A stretch of DNA of 64,000 nucleotides, from positions 1 to 64,000 of the forward strand of contig NZ_FNIL01000006.1 in NCBI RefSeq assembly GCF_900103955.1, read 5' to 3'. How positions within the stretch are numbered: position 1 is the first letter of the stretch; each line of letters starts with the position of its first letter. The translations under genes were made by a program, and so were the position numbers. The notes under the pieces were generated by a model. The model was not told the origin of the DNA, searched no databases, and worked only from the letters and a program-made list of their open reading frames with translations. Positions 8,521 through 16,971 of the stretch are shown here, piece by piece. Source of the DNA: Alkalicoccus daliensis (GTDB lineage Bacteria; Bacillota; Bacilli; Bacillales; Salisediminibacteriaceae).

Positions 8521-9474
8521 CTACCTTTCGATTTTTTCTTTTTCTCCAAGCGCCTCCGCTACTTCTTCGAGAAGCGGCAGTCCTTCATTATCACCAGAAA
8601 CTGCGACTACCATGCTCCCTACCTGATTTGCAAACTGCAGGGTCTTTTCCAACGGCCAGTCCTGAAGAATTCCGTATAAAAATCCTGCATTAAACCCATC
8701 GCCGGCACCTACTGTATCCACGACTTTGGCTGCTTTTACAGAAGAAGCATAAACTACTTCCTCATCTGCTGTTTTACCGGCAGCACCTTTTTCTCCACGT
8801 TTTACAGCGACTGTCTCCACTCCATAACTTTGGAATTCCTGTATATGTGCTTCGAGCGTCTGATCTCCAAAAAGCTGTGCAGCTTCTTCTTCGCCGCTCA
8901 ATACAATATCAACGTGAGGCAGAAAACTCAGTAATGCTTCCCTGGCGCTTTCCACAGACCACAGCTTTAAACGGATGTTCGGATCCAGCGCAATTTTCGC
9001 CCCGTTTTCTTTCGCTATACTTATTGCTTGATGCAGAAGGCTTACATTTTCCGGCCGCAGTGAAGGAAATACGCCGGACAGGTAGAAAATTTTCGCTTCT
9101 TTTATTTTGGAGTTCTGTAAGGTCTCTGCAGTAATCGTTTCTGTAGGAGACGGGAAGCGGTAATAATGTGTACTGCCTGATCCGTCCTCCCTGATTTCTT
9201 TAAAATTTAACGGCGTATTATATCCATCTTCCTTTACAACATCAGTAACATCTACACCTTCACCACGCATAAAATTAAGAATATACTGACCGAATTCATC
9301 GTTTCCCACACGGCTGATCCATCCGCTTGCAAGGCCAAGCCGCGCTGCTCCGACAGCAAGATTCAGTTCAGCTCCCCCCGCTTTTCTCTCAAACTCATTT
9401 GAAAAACGCAGCGGTCCTCTCGTTTTTGGATTCATCGTAATCATACCGTCTCCAATTGTTATAATGTCCAGCAT
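8521..9474 (-). CDS. PfkB-family sugar kinase (2-keto-3-deoxygluconate kinase-like)
   Basis: This ATP-dependent kinase phosphorylates a sugar or sugar acid in the cytoplasm. The 317 residues show the PfkB N-terminal signature (GGAELNLAVGAARLGL) and the C-terminal one with the catalytic base (DTVGAGDGFNAGFLYG). The overall arrangement is closest to KdgK-type kinases, but the substrate cannot be read from sequence. The ATG at 9474 has GGAGGAG 7 bases upstream. It lies downstream of dctM after a 548-bp gap filled by repeat sequence, and directly upstream of hxlA. It probably phosphorylates whatever the TRAP system imports. Confidence 0.85.
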   Translation of the reverse strand: MLDIITIGDGMITMNPKTRGPLRFSNEFERKAGGAELNLAVGAARLGLASGWISRVGNDEFGQYILNFMRGEGVDVTDVVKEDGYNTPLNFKEIREDGSGSTHYYRFPSPTETITAETLQNSKIKEAKIFYLSGVFPSLRPENVSLLHQAISIAKENGAKIALDPNIRLKLWSVESAREALLSFLPHVDIVLSGEEEAAQLFGDQTLEAHIQEFQSYGVETVAVKRGEKGAAGKTADEEVVYASSVKAAKVVDTVGAGDGFNAGFLYGILQDWPLEKTLQFANQVGSMVVAVSGDNEGLPLLEEVAEALGEKEKIER

Positions 9475-9534
9475 ATAAAAATCTCCTCCGGTCTATTCAT
9501 GACACTTAAATTTAATTTAATAACATTGCCTTCA

Positions 9535-9880
9535 CGTCTGTTGATTATCCATTTATTTGAAAAAACGCCCTCAAGTTACGGTAATGCAGTGTCTTCGGTT
9601 TCTATTTCTTCCCTAGTCGTGGAGAAAGCTTTTGGCTTTCTTAAAAGAAAGCATTGCCGACTTTTTCAAAAAAGAGCGGCGCGCAGCCGGTGACTCCAAG
9701 AGGAAATAGGACGATTCGAAGATCCGGCTGCCGAAGGCAGACTAGCTGAGAAAGTCCCCTCCGGAAAGCGTCCGGCGGAAGCAGAACGTCTTACCGCATT
9801 CCAGATAAGAAGCTCTTTCGTTTGTTTTCAGATAGGAAACTCGAAATATTATTTGGATAACATCAGCTAATCAACAGACG
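9535..9880. repeat. 346-bp inverted-repeat element inside the TRAP-kinase operon
   Basis: CGTCTGTTGATTA at 9535-9547 and TAATCAACAGACG at 9868-9880 are perfect 13-bp inverted copies enclosing non-coding DNA with internal stem-forming stretches. The direct word ATTGCCTT also occurs at both ends (9525 and 9884). Just outside, 9899-10010 holds another degenerate copy of the repeat at 6690. Nothing here looks like a gene. The element separates dctM from the kinase gene and may have been inserted into the operon. Confidence 0.55.
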
Positions 9881-10022
9881 AGCATTGCCTTTATGAAATC
9901 TGGTTTTGATATAAGAAAGGTATGCTTCCGGCTCCTCCACCTCTCGAGGAAAAATCCAGCAGAGGCCTGTTTTAGCGGAAACTGGGTAGATCCCTCAGCA
10001 AAGTTTTTCTTATTAACAAAGC

Positions 10023-11303
10023 TTAAACATTAAAGGTATTCGGAAGCCACATGAAAATACCAGGTACAAACGCAATAATGATAATTACAAGAAGAATAAT
10101 AATAATGTAAGGAATGGTGGAAAAGAATGACCTTCCAATCGGCAGATCCGCAATTTTACTCGCGAGAAGCAGACACAAGCCATAAGGAGGCGTGACTAGC
10201 CCAACTGCCAGACACATCATAATTACAATTCCAAAATGAATAGGATCGACACCGAGTGTCATCGCTGAAGGCAGTACAATCGGCACAAACAATATTATAG
10301 AAGGAACTGTATCCATAAACATTCCTACAAATAAGAAAAGCAGAATTACTGCAACGAGAAACATCCAGTCGAAAGGCAGTGCATTGTCGAAGAACCCGGC
10401 AATAATCGCAGGAACGTTATAGTAGCTGATCAAACGTCCAAGAGAGGTTGCAGTTGCCAGTGCAAAAAGTGTTAAAGAACTAAGCTTTAACGTATCGTAG
10501 ACAATGGCTGGTAAGTGCTTGATTTTAATTGTTCTATAAAGAAAAAAGGAAATCAGAAATGCATACACACATGCAAGTACTGCTGCTTCTGTCGGTGTTA
10601 CGAATCCACCGACGATTCCTCCTAAAATGATAACCGGAGTGAGCAGCGGCGGAATACTTTTTAACCCCTGTATCACAATATCTTTTAATTTCACTCTTTC
10701 ATGACGCGGATATTGATGACGGTGGGAAATAAAAGCAACAAGCACCATTAATGAAGCACCGATTGCCAGCCCCGGAATAATTCCTCCAAGAAACATACGC
10801 CCTACCGAAACACCCGCAATGCTTGCGTAAATGACCATCGGTATACTCGGCGGTATAATCATTCCCATCGTAGAAGAAGCGGCAGTGACGGCTGCGGCTG
10901 TTCCTTTACTGTAATTTTCCTTTATCATGCTGGGGATTAATATTTTTCCTACTCCAGCAGTATCCGCTGTGGAAGCTCCTGAAATCCCTCCAAAAAACAT
11001 GGACACTACAATGTTTGCCTGGGCAAGTCCACCACGAATATGCCCGACAAGGGAAACTGCAAATTGGATTAATTTCTCGGAAATCTGTCCCTGGTTCATA
11101 ATATTAGCGGCAAGAATAAATAAAGGAACTGCAAGCAGAATAAACGATTCCAGTCCTGAAAACATTTGCTGCACGACGGCCTGCAGGGGAATAGCATCCA
11201 AAATGAAGAAACCTACGTAACTAACGATACCTATAACAAAAGCGATCGGAACTCCTAACAGCATGAGTCCTAAAAATAATAAAACTAAGAATATGCCAGT
11301 CAT
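10023..11303 (-). CDS. dctM: TRAP transporter large permease
   Basis: DctM is the large membrane subunit that carries substrate across the membrane with sodium in tripartite ATP-independent transporters. The 426-residue protein is hydrophobic throughout with about 12 membrane segments and the family's glycine-rich stretches (FFGGISGASTADTAGVGKIL, SSTMGMIIPPSIPMVIYASI). Length is normal. It overlaps dctQ by 4 bp and belongs to the lacI-dctP-dctQ-dctM operon. Sodium coupling and a carboxylate-bearing substrate are usual for the family but not shown by the sequence. Confidence 0.93.
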   Translation of the reverse strand: MTGIFLVLLFLGLMLLGVPIAFVIGIVSYVGFFILDAIPLQAVVQQMFSGLESFILLAVPLFILAANIMNQGQISEKLIQFAVSLVGHIRGGLAQANIVVSMFFGGISGASTADTAGVGKILIPSMIKENYSKGTAAAVTAASSTMGMIIPPSIPMVIYASIAGVSVGRMFLGGIIPGLAIGASLMVLVAFISHRHQYPRHERVKLKDIVIQGLKSIPPLLTPVIILGGIVGGFVTPTEAAVLACVYAFLISFFLYRTIKIKHLPAIVYDTLKLSSLTLFALATATSLGRLISYYNVPAIIAGFFDNALPFDWMFLVAVILLFLFVGMFMDTVPSIILFVPIVLPSAMTLGVDPIHFGIVIMMCLAVGLVTPPYGLCLLLASKIADLPIGRSFFSTIPYIIIILLVIIIIAFVPGIFMWLPNTFNV

Positions 11304-11800
11304 GCTGCTTCCCCCTTATCACCGGCTTTGTATTTCATGAAATCTTCCCACCAGTTGGCAAGTGCAAAAAGAATCATGCCCGCCCCTCCTACAGGAATCG
11401 CAAGCCATGCATATCCCTGCCGGATCTGCGGAAGGTTGTTTAATGTCCAGTCCCAGAACTGCTGGGTCAACCCATAGCCATCTACTATCATCACAATTCC
11501 GAACGCCACTATCAGTACGTGTGTAAGCGACTGTACAAGAAATAAAGTCAGTCCTTTTACATTGTCAATGACGAGTCCTACGGTAAAATGCCCTTTTTCT
11601 CTGATCATAACCGCCGCACCGACAAATATCATCCAGATAAAAGCATAGGTTGCTATTTCTCCCGCCCAGAGCACCCGTATCCCAGGAATGTAGCGGGAAG
11701 CTACCTGTAAGATTACACATATAAAAAATATGAGAAAGAAGAGCGCTGCTACTTTTAAAAATATATTTTCAATGAGTCCGACCGCTTTTTTCAATTGCAT
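11300..11800 (-). CDS. dctQ: TRAP transporter small permease
   Basis: DctQ is the small four-helix membrane subunit that pairs with DctM and docks the binding protein. The 166-residue sequence has four predicted membrane helices and the family ARG-ring pattern in diverged form (LWAGEIATYAFIWMIFVGAA). The gene starts 61 bp after dctP, with a hairpin in between, and overlaps dctM by 4 bp. Identity is supported by length, topology and its place in the operon. Confidence 0.88.
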   Translation of the reverse strand: MQLKKAVGLIENIFLKVAALFFLIFFICVILQVASRYIPGIRVLWAGEIATYAFIWMIFVGAAVMIREKGHFTVGLVIDNVKGLTLFLVQSLTHVLIVAFGIVMIVDGYGLTQQFWDWTLNNLPQIRQGYAWLAIPVGGAGMILFALANWWEDFMKYKAGDKGEAA

Positions 11801-11837
11801 CTTCCACCTTTCTTTTCCTCACTTTTAAACAAGGAAA

Positions 11838-11855
11838 AGGGCTTCGTAAAGCCCT
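11838..11855 (-). other. Hairpin between dctP and dctQ
   Basis: AGGGCTT (11838-11844) and AAGCCCT (11849-11855) form a 7-bp stem with a 4-base loop, followed on the minus strand by only a short T tract. It is probably a leaky terminator or mRNA-end stabiliser that keeps the binding protein in excess over the permeases. Confidence 0.55.
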
Positions 11856-11860
11856 CTCTG

Positions 11861-12931
11861 TTATTCTGATCTCATTGATTCAACTTCTTCATACTCATCA
11901 ACCATATTAAGTGCTTCAGCCGCTTCTTCCCGTACACTCTGCGTTCTTTCCACAAACGGTTCTTTGTCTACTTCATTAATTTCAATTCCTTCATCTTCCA
12001 TTGCCTGCCTTGATTCATCTGCCAGCTCTCTATCTGACTCTCTTGCAGCAGCTGTTGCTTCTTCAGAAGCATTTTCTACCGCCTGCTGCTGTTCCTCCGT
12101 CAAACCTTCAAATGTTTCATCAGACATAAAGAAGAATCGAGTCGTATAATCGTGTTCTGTTAAAGAAATATTTTCCGTAACTTCGTGATGGCTTGCCTGA
12201 TAAATATTTGTAAAGTCATTTTCAGCAGCATCTATTACTCTGTTTTGCAGCGCCTGATACATTTCATCCCACGCGACACTCGTTGGGTTTGCACCAAGCG
12301 TTTCCCAAGTATTTGTTACCACCGGGGAATCCTGCGTACGGATCTGCACGTTCTGCAGATCATCCGGAGTTTCAATCGGTTCGAAACCATAATAATTACG
12401 AACTCCTGCAGACCAGTATCCAAGAATTTTGAAACTTGTATTTTCTTCTACCTGACCAGCGACAGTATCTCCAATCTCTCCGTCTACTACCTGCTCCCAG
12501 TGCTCATTGCTTTCAAAGAGATAAGGCATTGCGAAAAAATCAACCGCATCTGTTGCCTGTGCCATAAAGCCCGGTGAAGCTACTACTACATCCACGGACC
12601 CTGTTTCCATATTCTGCACCAGTTCATCTTCATTTCCGCCGAGCGCCCCATCTGTATGGATTTCCACGGTCACCGCCCCGTCCGTTTCTTCTTCCAACAC
12701 TTCTTTAAATCTTTCAAAACCAACAGCAAATGGACTTTCCGCATCAAGCTGGGTAGCTGCAATTAGATTTACCGTTTCCCCGGAGGCTTCTCCGCCGCCA
12801 TTGTTCCCGGCGTTTCCATTGTTCCCTGCATTTCCCTCATTCGCATTGTTGTTTCCACCGTCATTTCCACAGGCTGTCATTAACGCTGCACTTGCAAGTA
12901 CATAAAATGGTACGCTCCACTTTTTAATCAT
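11861..12931 (-). CDS. dctP: TRAP transporter substrate-binding lipoprotein
   Basis: DctP captures substrate outside the cell and delivers it to DctQM. The 356-residue protein has a lipobox (LMTACGN, Cys near 21), an Asn/Gly-rich linker of about 25 residues, and then the DctP fold. The arginine that usually grips the substrate carboxylate is in NVQIRTQDSPVV. The domain is very acidic. Its ribosome binding site (GAGGAGG) lies inside the last codons of lacI, and the genes overlap by 8 bp. The substrate is probably an acidic sugar or small carboxylate; this is family knowledge plus the kinase downstream. Confidence 0.93.
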   Translation of the reverse strand: MIKKWSVPFYVLASAALMTACGNDGGNNNANEGNAGNNGNAGNNGGGEASGETVNLIAATQLDAESPFAVGFERFKEVLEEETDGAVTVEIHTDGALGGNEDELVQNMETGSVDVVVASPGFMAQATDAVDFFAMPYLFESNEHWEQVVDGEIGDTVAGQVEENTSFKILGYWSAGVRNYYGFEPIETPDDLQNVQIRTQDSPVVTNTWETLGANPTSVAWDEMYQALQNRVIDAAENDFTNIYQASHHEVTENISLTEHDYTTRFFFMSDETFEGLTEEQQQAVENASEEATAAARESDRELADESRQAMEDEGIEINEVDKEPFVERTQSVREEAAEALNMVDEYEEVESMRSE

Positions 12932-13952
12932 GATATATTCCTCCTCGAATTTTTGATGACTCTCTGATATTCAAATTACCTTCAAATTCATACAGCAGCT
13001 TCATATCTTCTGCTTTGTTTCCATTAATCTGCTCCAGGAGCACTTCTGCTGCTTTCTTTCCCATTGCAAAGGCCGGCTGTTCCATCGTCGTAATCCTCGG
13101 ACTGTAAAGCTCTGCAAACTCTACTTCATCAATAGTCATTAATGACAGTGTTGGCGGTATCCCGTTATATTTCTTTTTCAAAAAGGATAAAATACGCATT
13201 AATGACCGATCATTACTTGCCATAATTGCCTCTGGTATTTCTTCTCCATCGAAAACTTTTTCTAAAAACATTTCTACATCTTCCAGCGAATCTGTATAAA
13301 TCCATTGATTATTTACGGGCATCTTCAGTCTTTTCAATGCTGCTAACAACCCTTCGTATCTTTCTGAACGTGGACTGATTGTTAGATCTGAGCTCACATA
13401 TGCAATCCGCTCACTTCCTTCTTCTTTTAGATGCTGAATCGAACGCTCCATGGCATCTTGATTGTCCAAACAAATGGTCGGCACTGGTAACGCTTTCACT
13501 TTTCGATCTAAAAAAACGAGTGGATAATTTTCATCCAGCAGTGATTTGTACATTTCTTCGTTCGATGCAGTAGGAAAAATAATAAATCCATCTACCTGCT
13601 TCGCTTTCAGCATTTCTATATACTGCTGTTCTTTCTGTGGATCATCGTCTGCATTACAGAGAATGACGTGATACCCTTGAGAATGAAAAAAATCTTCAAT
13701 TGCCCGCGATGTCTGTGTGGAGAACCGATGCAGAATGTTTGCCATGATCACTCCGATCGTAGTAGTTTTTTTCTGTTTTAAACTTCTCGCAATAACATTC
13801 GGCTGGTATTTCAACTCTTTCACCGCTTTTTCAATCCGATGCTTCGTTTCTTCTCCCATATAGGTGAAACGGCCGTTTAAATATTGAGATACGGTGCTCT
13901 TGGAAACCGCTGCATGATCCGCCACATCCTGCAGCGTTACCTTCCTTCTCAT
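12924..13952 (-). CDS. LacI-family repressor of the TRAP-kinase-hxlAB operon
   Basis: This regulator binds an operator and releases it when a sugar ligand binds. The 342-residue protein has the LacI helix-turn-helix at its start (VTLQDVADHAAVSKSTVSQY) followed by a periplasmic-binding-like ligand domain to the end. The start chosen is the ATG at 13952, with GGGGGA 6 bases upstream, rather than an ATG 25 codons further up, which lies inside the promoter and operators. It is the first gene of the operon and its stop overlaps dctP. Two palindromes at 13969-13993 are its likely operators, so it probably represses itself and the operon. Confidence 0.92.
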   Translation of the reverse strand: MRRKVTLQDVADHAAVSKSTVSQYLNGRFTYMGEETKHRIEKAVKELKYQPNVIARSLKQKKTTTIGVIMANILHRFSTQTSRAIEDFFHSQGYHVILCNADDDPQKEQQYIEMLKAKQVDGFIIFPTASNEEMYKSLLDENYPLVFLDRKVKALPVPTICLDNQDAMERSIQHLKEEGSERIAYVSSDLTISPRSERYEGLLAALKRLKMPVNNQWIYTDSLEDVEMFLEKVFDGEEIPEAIMASNDRSLMRILSFLKKKYNGIPPTLSLMTIDEVEFAELYSPRITTMEQPAFAMGKKAAEVLLEQINGNKAEDMKLLYEFEGNLNIRESSKIRGGIYHD

Positions 13953-13968
13953 ATGCTTCCCCCTTTGA

Positions 13969-14027
13969 TAAATCGGTTTACTAAATCGTTTTATCAAATT
14001 ATATATGAAAGCGGATACAGGATGCAA
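13969..14027 (-). promoter_or_regulatory. Promoter with two LacI-type operators and a cre box
   Basis: On the minus strand the -35 TTGCAT (14022-14027) and the -10 TATAAT (13998-14003) are 18 bp apart. Immediately downstream are two palindromes, TAAATCGTTTTA (13982-13993) and TAAATCGGTTTA (13969-13980), 13 bp centre to centre. TGAAAGCGGATACA (14006-14019), a 13/14 match to the cre consensus, fills the spacer. This layout suits repression by the LacI protein plus CcpA. Confidence 0.75.
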
Positions 14028-14070
14028 CCCCTAATTTGAAATTTCTTATTTTTTTGAGCTGAATTTCCTG

Positions 14071-14117
14071 AAAAAACAGGCCAGTGCTTGAGCAGCACTG
14101 GCCTGGCGTGTTTTTTT
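14071..14117. terminator. Terminator of the AEC transporter gene
   Basis: CAGGCCAGTGCT and AGCACTGGCCTG form a perfect 12-bp stem with a 5-base loop, with A and T runs on its two sides, so it can work in both directions. Confidence 0.85.
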
Positions 14118-15057
14118 ATAACAGAGAAGATAAATAAGTGAATATAGGGACGAGGCATAGATAAAGCACAGATGTCGCAAGTATAACGGTGATCGCCACC
14201 TGCACGTTTCCTTTATAACGTTCAATCAGTACCAGCCCCAATAGCAGCGAAGGCATCCCTGCCTGAATAATGATTACCTGCTTGATCGTCAGGGGAAGGT
14301 CGAAAAGTGGTACCACTGCAAATGCAAGCATCGGCAGTAAGATCACTTTTGTAGAAATGACTATTATCAAAAATCTGCTGTAGTGCTCTTTTACTTCGAG
14401 TAATGACTCTTTCTTCCAGCTTCCGAGGAGCAGCCCTATGTAAATCATCGCAAGCGGAGCGGATAATCCGGCAAAGATTTCACTTAAATCCATCACGAAA
14501 TTTACAGGAGTGAGGTTAAGGTAAACCATACTGATGCTGACGAGAAGTGTTAAAAATGGAGCGTTCAGCAAAGCTTTCAATTGATTTTTTTGGAATTTCC
14601 CGCTCTGCAGCAGCATAATTCCTACCGTGAAGGTCAACGACATTGTAGCTGCGTCGTAGATAGAGGCGAATGCGCCGGCTTCGGCCCCAAGCATCAGTGC
14701 CAAAAAAGGAATCCCGATAAACCCGGTGTTTCCCAGTCCGGAAAGCACGGCTGCCTGCCGGGATACGAACGGCGGGTACCGAAAAGCACGCGTGAGACCG
14801 TAACCGATGGCGAGACCAATAAGATTTAAGGAAAAACCGGCGATAAACACAATACTGAGATATCTCCAGATCTGCGTGTCCAGCTGCAGACTAAATATAC
14901 TTTGGATGACAACTCCCGGAAGCGCCAGGTTTATGACAATAAATGTTACAAACTGTTTCACTTCATTTGTTACCGAAATTCTTTTAGAAATAATAAATCC
15001 AGCAACCGCTATTGTAATGAGCAGCAGCACTGGATTTAATATAGCAGCTAAACTCAA
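14116..15057 (-). CDS. AEC-family membrane transporter
   Basis: Members of the auxin efflux carrier (AEC) family export or import organic acids such as malate or malonate in bacteria. The protein is hydrophobic over its whole length, with about 10 membrane helices in two halves and the usual central glycine and asparagine motif (SGLGNTGFIGIPFLALMLG). I place the start at the TTG at 15057 (313 residues), because GGGTGG lies 5 bases upstream. The longer frame to 15087 begins with a GTG that sits only about 12 bases after a TATAAT box and has no ribosome binding site. It is a single gene; the substrate is unknown. Confidence 0.82.
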   Translation of the reverse strand: MSLAAILNPVLLLITIAVAGFIISKRISVTNEVKQFVTFIVINLALPGVVIQSIFSLQLDTQIWRYLSIVFIAGFSLNLIGLAIGYGLTRAFRYPPFVSRQAAVLSGLGNTGFIGIPFLALMLGAEAGAFASIYDAATMSLTFTVGIMLLQSGKFQKNQLKALLNAPFLTLLVSISMVYLNLTPVNFVMDLSEIFAGLSAPLAMIYIGLLLGSWKKESLLEVKEHYSRFLIIVISTKVILLPMLAFAVVPLFDLPLTIKQVIIIQAGMPSLLLGLVLIERYKGNVQVAITVILATSVLYLCLVPIFTYLSSLL

Positions 15058-15098
15058 TGTTACCACCCGATTCATTATGATTTTCACAACTAGTTTCT

Positions 15099-15127
15099 AT
15101 TATACAAGTGTTACAGAAGGATGTCTT
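15099..15127 (-). promoter_or_regulatory. Sigma-A promoter of the AEC transporter gene
   Basis: On the minus strand, AAGACA (15122-15127) and TATAAT (15099-15104) are 17 bp apart, giving a 5' leader of about 35 bases before the TTG start at 15057. Confidence 0.6.
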
Positions 15128-15210
15128 TTTTAGAGATAGAATCAGCTGATTTGGATAAGTAGATGATGAAAGATAATGGGATTTAATGAAAAGAAGCCTG
15201 GGTCGAGTGC

Positions 15211-15885
15211 AGCATAGGCCGATCAGAGTTTAGTATAGACGGTTTGGAAGTTAGTATAGAGGAATTTCATGTTATTATAGCGGGTTCGGATGTTAATATA
15301 AGCAATTCGGAGTAAAATAGCGGGCGCGACAGTAAAATAAGCGGGCACGAACCTTAGTTACCTGCTCTATTTTGCACTTCCTATGGGAATGGGTTTAGTT
15401 GAAGAAGGTAATATGCTCTTCGGGTTGGTGTTGCAGTACATCCGGGAGGAGAGTTCAGCAGCGGGACCTTTCATTTCAGCATAGCCGGTTGGGAGTTAAA
15501 TATAGGCAGGTTTCATTAAAGTATAGCGACTTTTTATGGCAGTATAGCGGGTTCGGATGTCAGTATAGGCGATTCGGAGTAAAATAGCGGTCGCGACAGT
15601 AAAATAAGCAGGCACGAACCTTAGTTACCTGTTCTACTTTGCATTTTCTATAGGGAGCGGTTTTAAATGAAGAAGGTAATATGCTCTTCGGGTTGGTGTT
15701 GCAGTTCATCCGGGAGGAGAGTTCAGCAGCGGGGAATTTCATTTCAATATAGCCGGTTCGGAGTTAAATATAGCCGGGTTTCATTAAAGTATAGCGACTT
15801 TTTATGTCAGTATAGCGGGTTTGGATGTCAGTATAGGCGATTCGGAGTAAAATAGCGGGCGCGACAGTAAAATAGCGCGCCCTCC
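15211..15885 (+). repeat. Array A: three blocks of a 21-bp phased repeat
   Basis: Three blocks start at 15211, 15478 and 15746 (period 267-268 bp). Each holds five or so consecutive 21-bp units of the type AGTATAGCGGNTTCGGAGTN, then a 20-bp unit (AATAGCGGNCGCGACAGTAA), then AATAAGCGGGCACGAAC. Between the blocks is a conserved spacer of about 130 bp with ATGAAGAAGGTAATATGCTC. Two 62-codon plus-strand frames match the repeat period and diverge in the related array, so they are not genes. The same element lies in inverted orientation at 19846-20460. Confidence 0.85.
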
Positions 15886-15906
15886 CCCACTCCACTTATC
15901 CCGCAC

Positions 15907-15942
15907 AAAAAAAGACATTCCGGCGGTTCCGGAATGTCTTTC
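15907..15942 (-). terminator. Terminator of the first NlpC/P60 gene
   Basis: AAAGACATTCCGG and CCGGAATGTCTTT form a perfect 13-bp stem with a 5-base loop and a T run on the minus strand. Confidence 0.9.
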
Positions 15943-15958
15943 TATTTCGTATATGAAC

Positions 15959-16684
15959 TTACAGACGCTTTGCACCCATGTAAGTCTTGCTCCAGTAAGG
16001 GTTGCTCAGGCTGGAGATGGTAACCCCTGTAGAAGAACCGGAGTGAATGAACTGGTTGCCGCCGATGTAGATTCCCGCGTGGGATGGGCCGGAACGAGTT
16101 TCAAAGAACACCAGGTCGCCTGTAGACGGGCTGGATACGCTGGATCCTGCACTCCACATTTGAGAAACTGTACGTGGGATACTCTTGCCGTTTTGTGCAA
16201 ATGCATACTGAATGAAGCCGCTGCAGTCAAATCCGCGTGGAGAAGTTCCTCCCCATACATATGGGCTGCCAACAAGGCTTCTTGCAGTGGAAATAACACC
16301 GCTGTTGCTGCTTGTTGTGCTTGTCCCTGCTACTGCAGTTGATTTAGAAGTGCTTGAGCTTGTGCTGGAAGAAGCAGTGCTTGTGCTTGATCCAGAGGAA
16401 GATAATCCAAGTGAGCTTAATGTTGCCGGTCCTGCGACACCGAAGAAGTTACCAGCCGGGCTGGAAATACCAGTAGAACGCTGGTACGACTGAACCGAAC
16501 GAAGTGTCATTGGTCCGAATACGCCGTCGACGTTGGAAGCGCTGTTGTGTCCTTTAGAAGCTAATGTCTGCTGCAGCTCAGTTACACTTGCGCCGCGGTC
16601 TCCCATTTTTACTGTTGCTTCCGAAACTGTTGGTGCGACTAATAATGCCCCTGCAAGTGCGATACTCATGACTAATTTTTTCAT
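15959..16684 (-). CDS. Secreted NlpC/P60 peptidoglycan hydrolase, paralogue 1
   Basis: This exported enzyme cuts peptide stems of peptidoglycan. Its 241 residues comprise a signal peptide (1-23), a peptidoglycan-binding type 1 domain (about 25-93, GVFGPMTLRSVQSYQ), a Ser/Thr-rich linker (95-128) and an NlpC/P60 domain with the catalytic Cys154 (GFDCSGF), His202 (GPSHAGIYIGG) and a third polar residue, probably His214. The ATG at 16684 has AGGGGAG upstream. It is a close paralogue of 18308-19006, and the M14 peptidase gene lies between the two. The leader carries a hairpin shared with that paralogue. Confidence 0.92.
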   Translation of the reverse strand: MKKLVMSIALAGALLVAPTVSEATVKMGDRGASVTELQQTLASKGHNSASNVDGVFGPMTLRSVQSYQRSTGISSPAGNFFGVAGPATLSSLGLSSSGSSTSTASSSTSSSTSKSTAVAGTSTTSSNSGVISTARSLVGSPYVWGGTSPRGFDCSGFIQYAFAQNGKSIPRTVSQMWSAGSSVSSPSTGDLVFFETRSGPSHAGIYIGGNQFIHSGSSTGVTISSLSNPYWSKTYMGAKRL

Positions 16685-16776
16685 TATGTGAACTCCCCTT
16701 TTTTCTTTATAAAGTATATGTGAAAATCTCTTTTTTTATATTTTTCTAACTCACAAGTGTAATAATAATTGAAAAC

Positions 16777-16794
16777 GGGTATAGAAAGATACCC
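16777..16794 (-). promoter_or_regulatory. Conserved leader palindrome of NlpC/P60 paralogue 1
   Basis: GGGTAT and ATACCC flank a 6-base loop, 93 bp before the start codon. A matching GGGTA/TACCC palindrome stands 99 bp before the paralogue, and the flanks (A6 before it, TTGTGA/ATTACA-like words around it) are also alike. Upstream, TGTTAC-N4-CGTTAA near 16828-16843 vaguely resembles a WalR box. Confidence 0.45.
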
Positions 16795-16911
16795 TTTTTT
16801 GAAACTGTAATAGAATGACAAAGTTTGTTAACGTTCTGTAACATTCTGTCTTATTACATCCATATTATGTAAAATAATACATATCCAAGGAAAATAACTT
16901 GATTTCATCGC

Positions 16912-16950
16912 AAAAAAACCTGCCGGGCATCTACTGCCGGCAGGCTTTAT
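16912..16950 (-). terminator. Terminator of the M14 peptidase gene
   Basis: CCTGCCGG and CCGGCAGG pair around a short loop, with a T run on the minus strand. Confidence 0.85.
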
Positions 16951-16971
16951 TACTTTTAATGTAACATATTA

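Noticed and set aside
15399-15855. Two similar 62-codon plus-strand frames (start MKKVICSSGWCC) in array A
   Set aside because: They recur only because the DNA repeat recurs. In the related array B the same start leads to a different, shorter frame, and there is no good ribosome binding site.
15211-15885. CRISPR array
   Set aside because: Units are adjacent 21-bp degenerate copies without unique spacers, and there are no cas genes.
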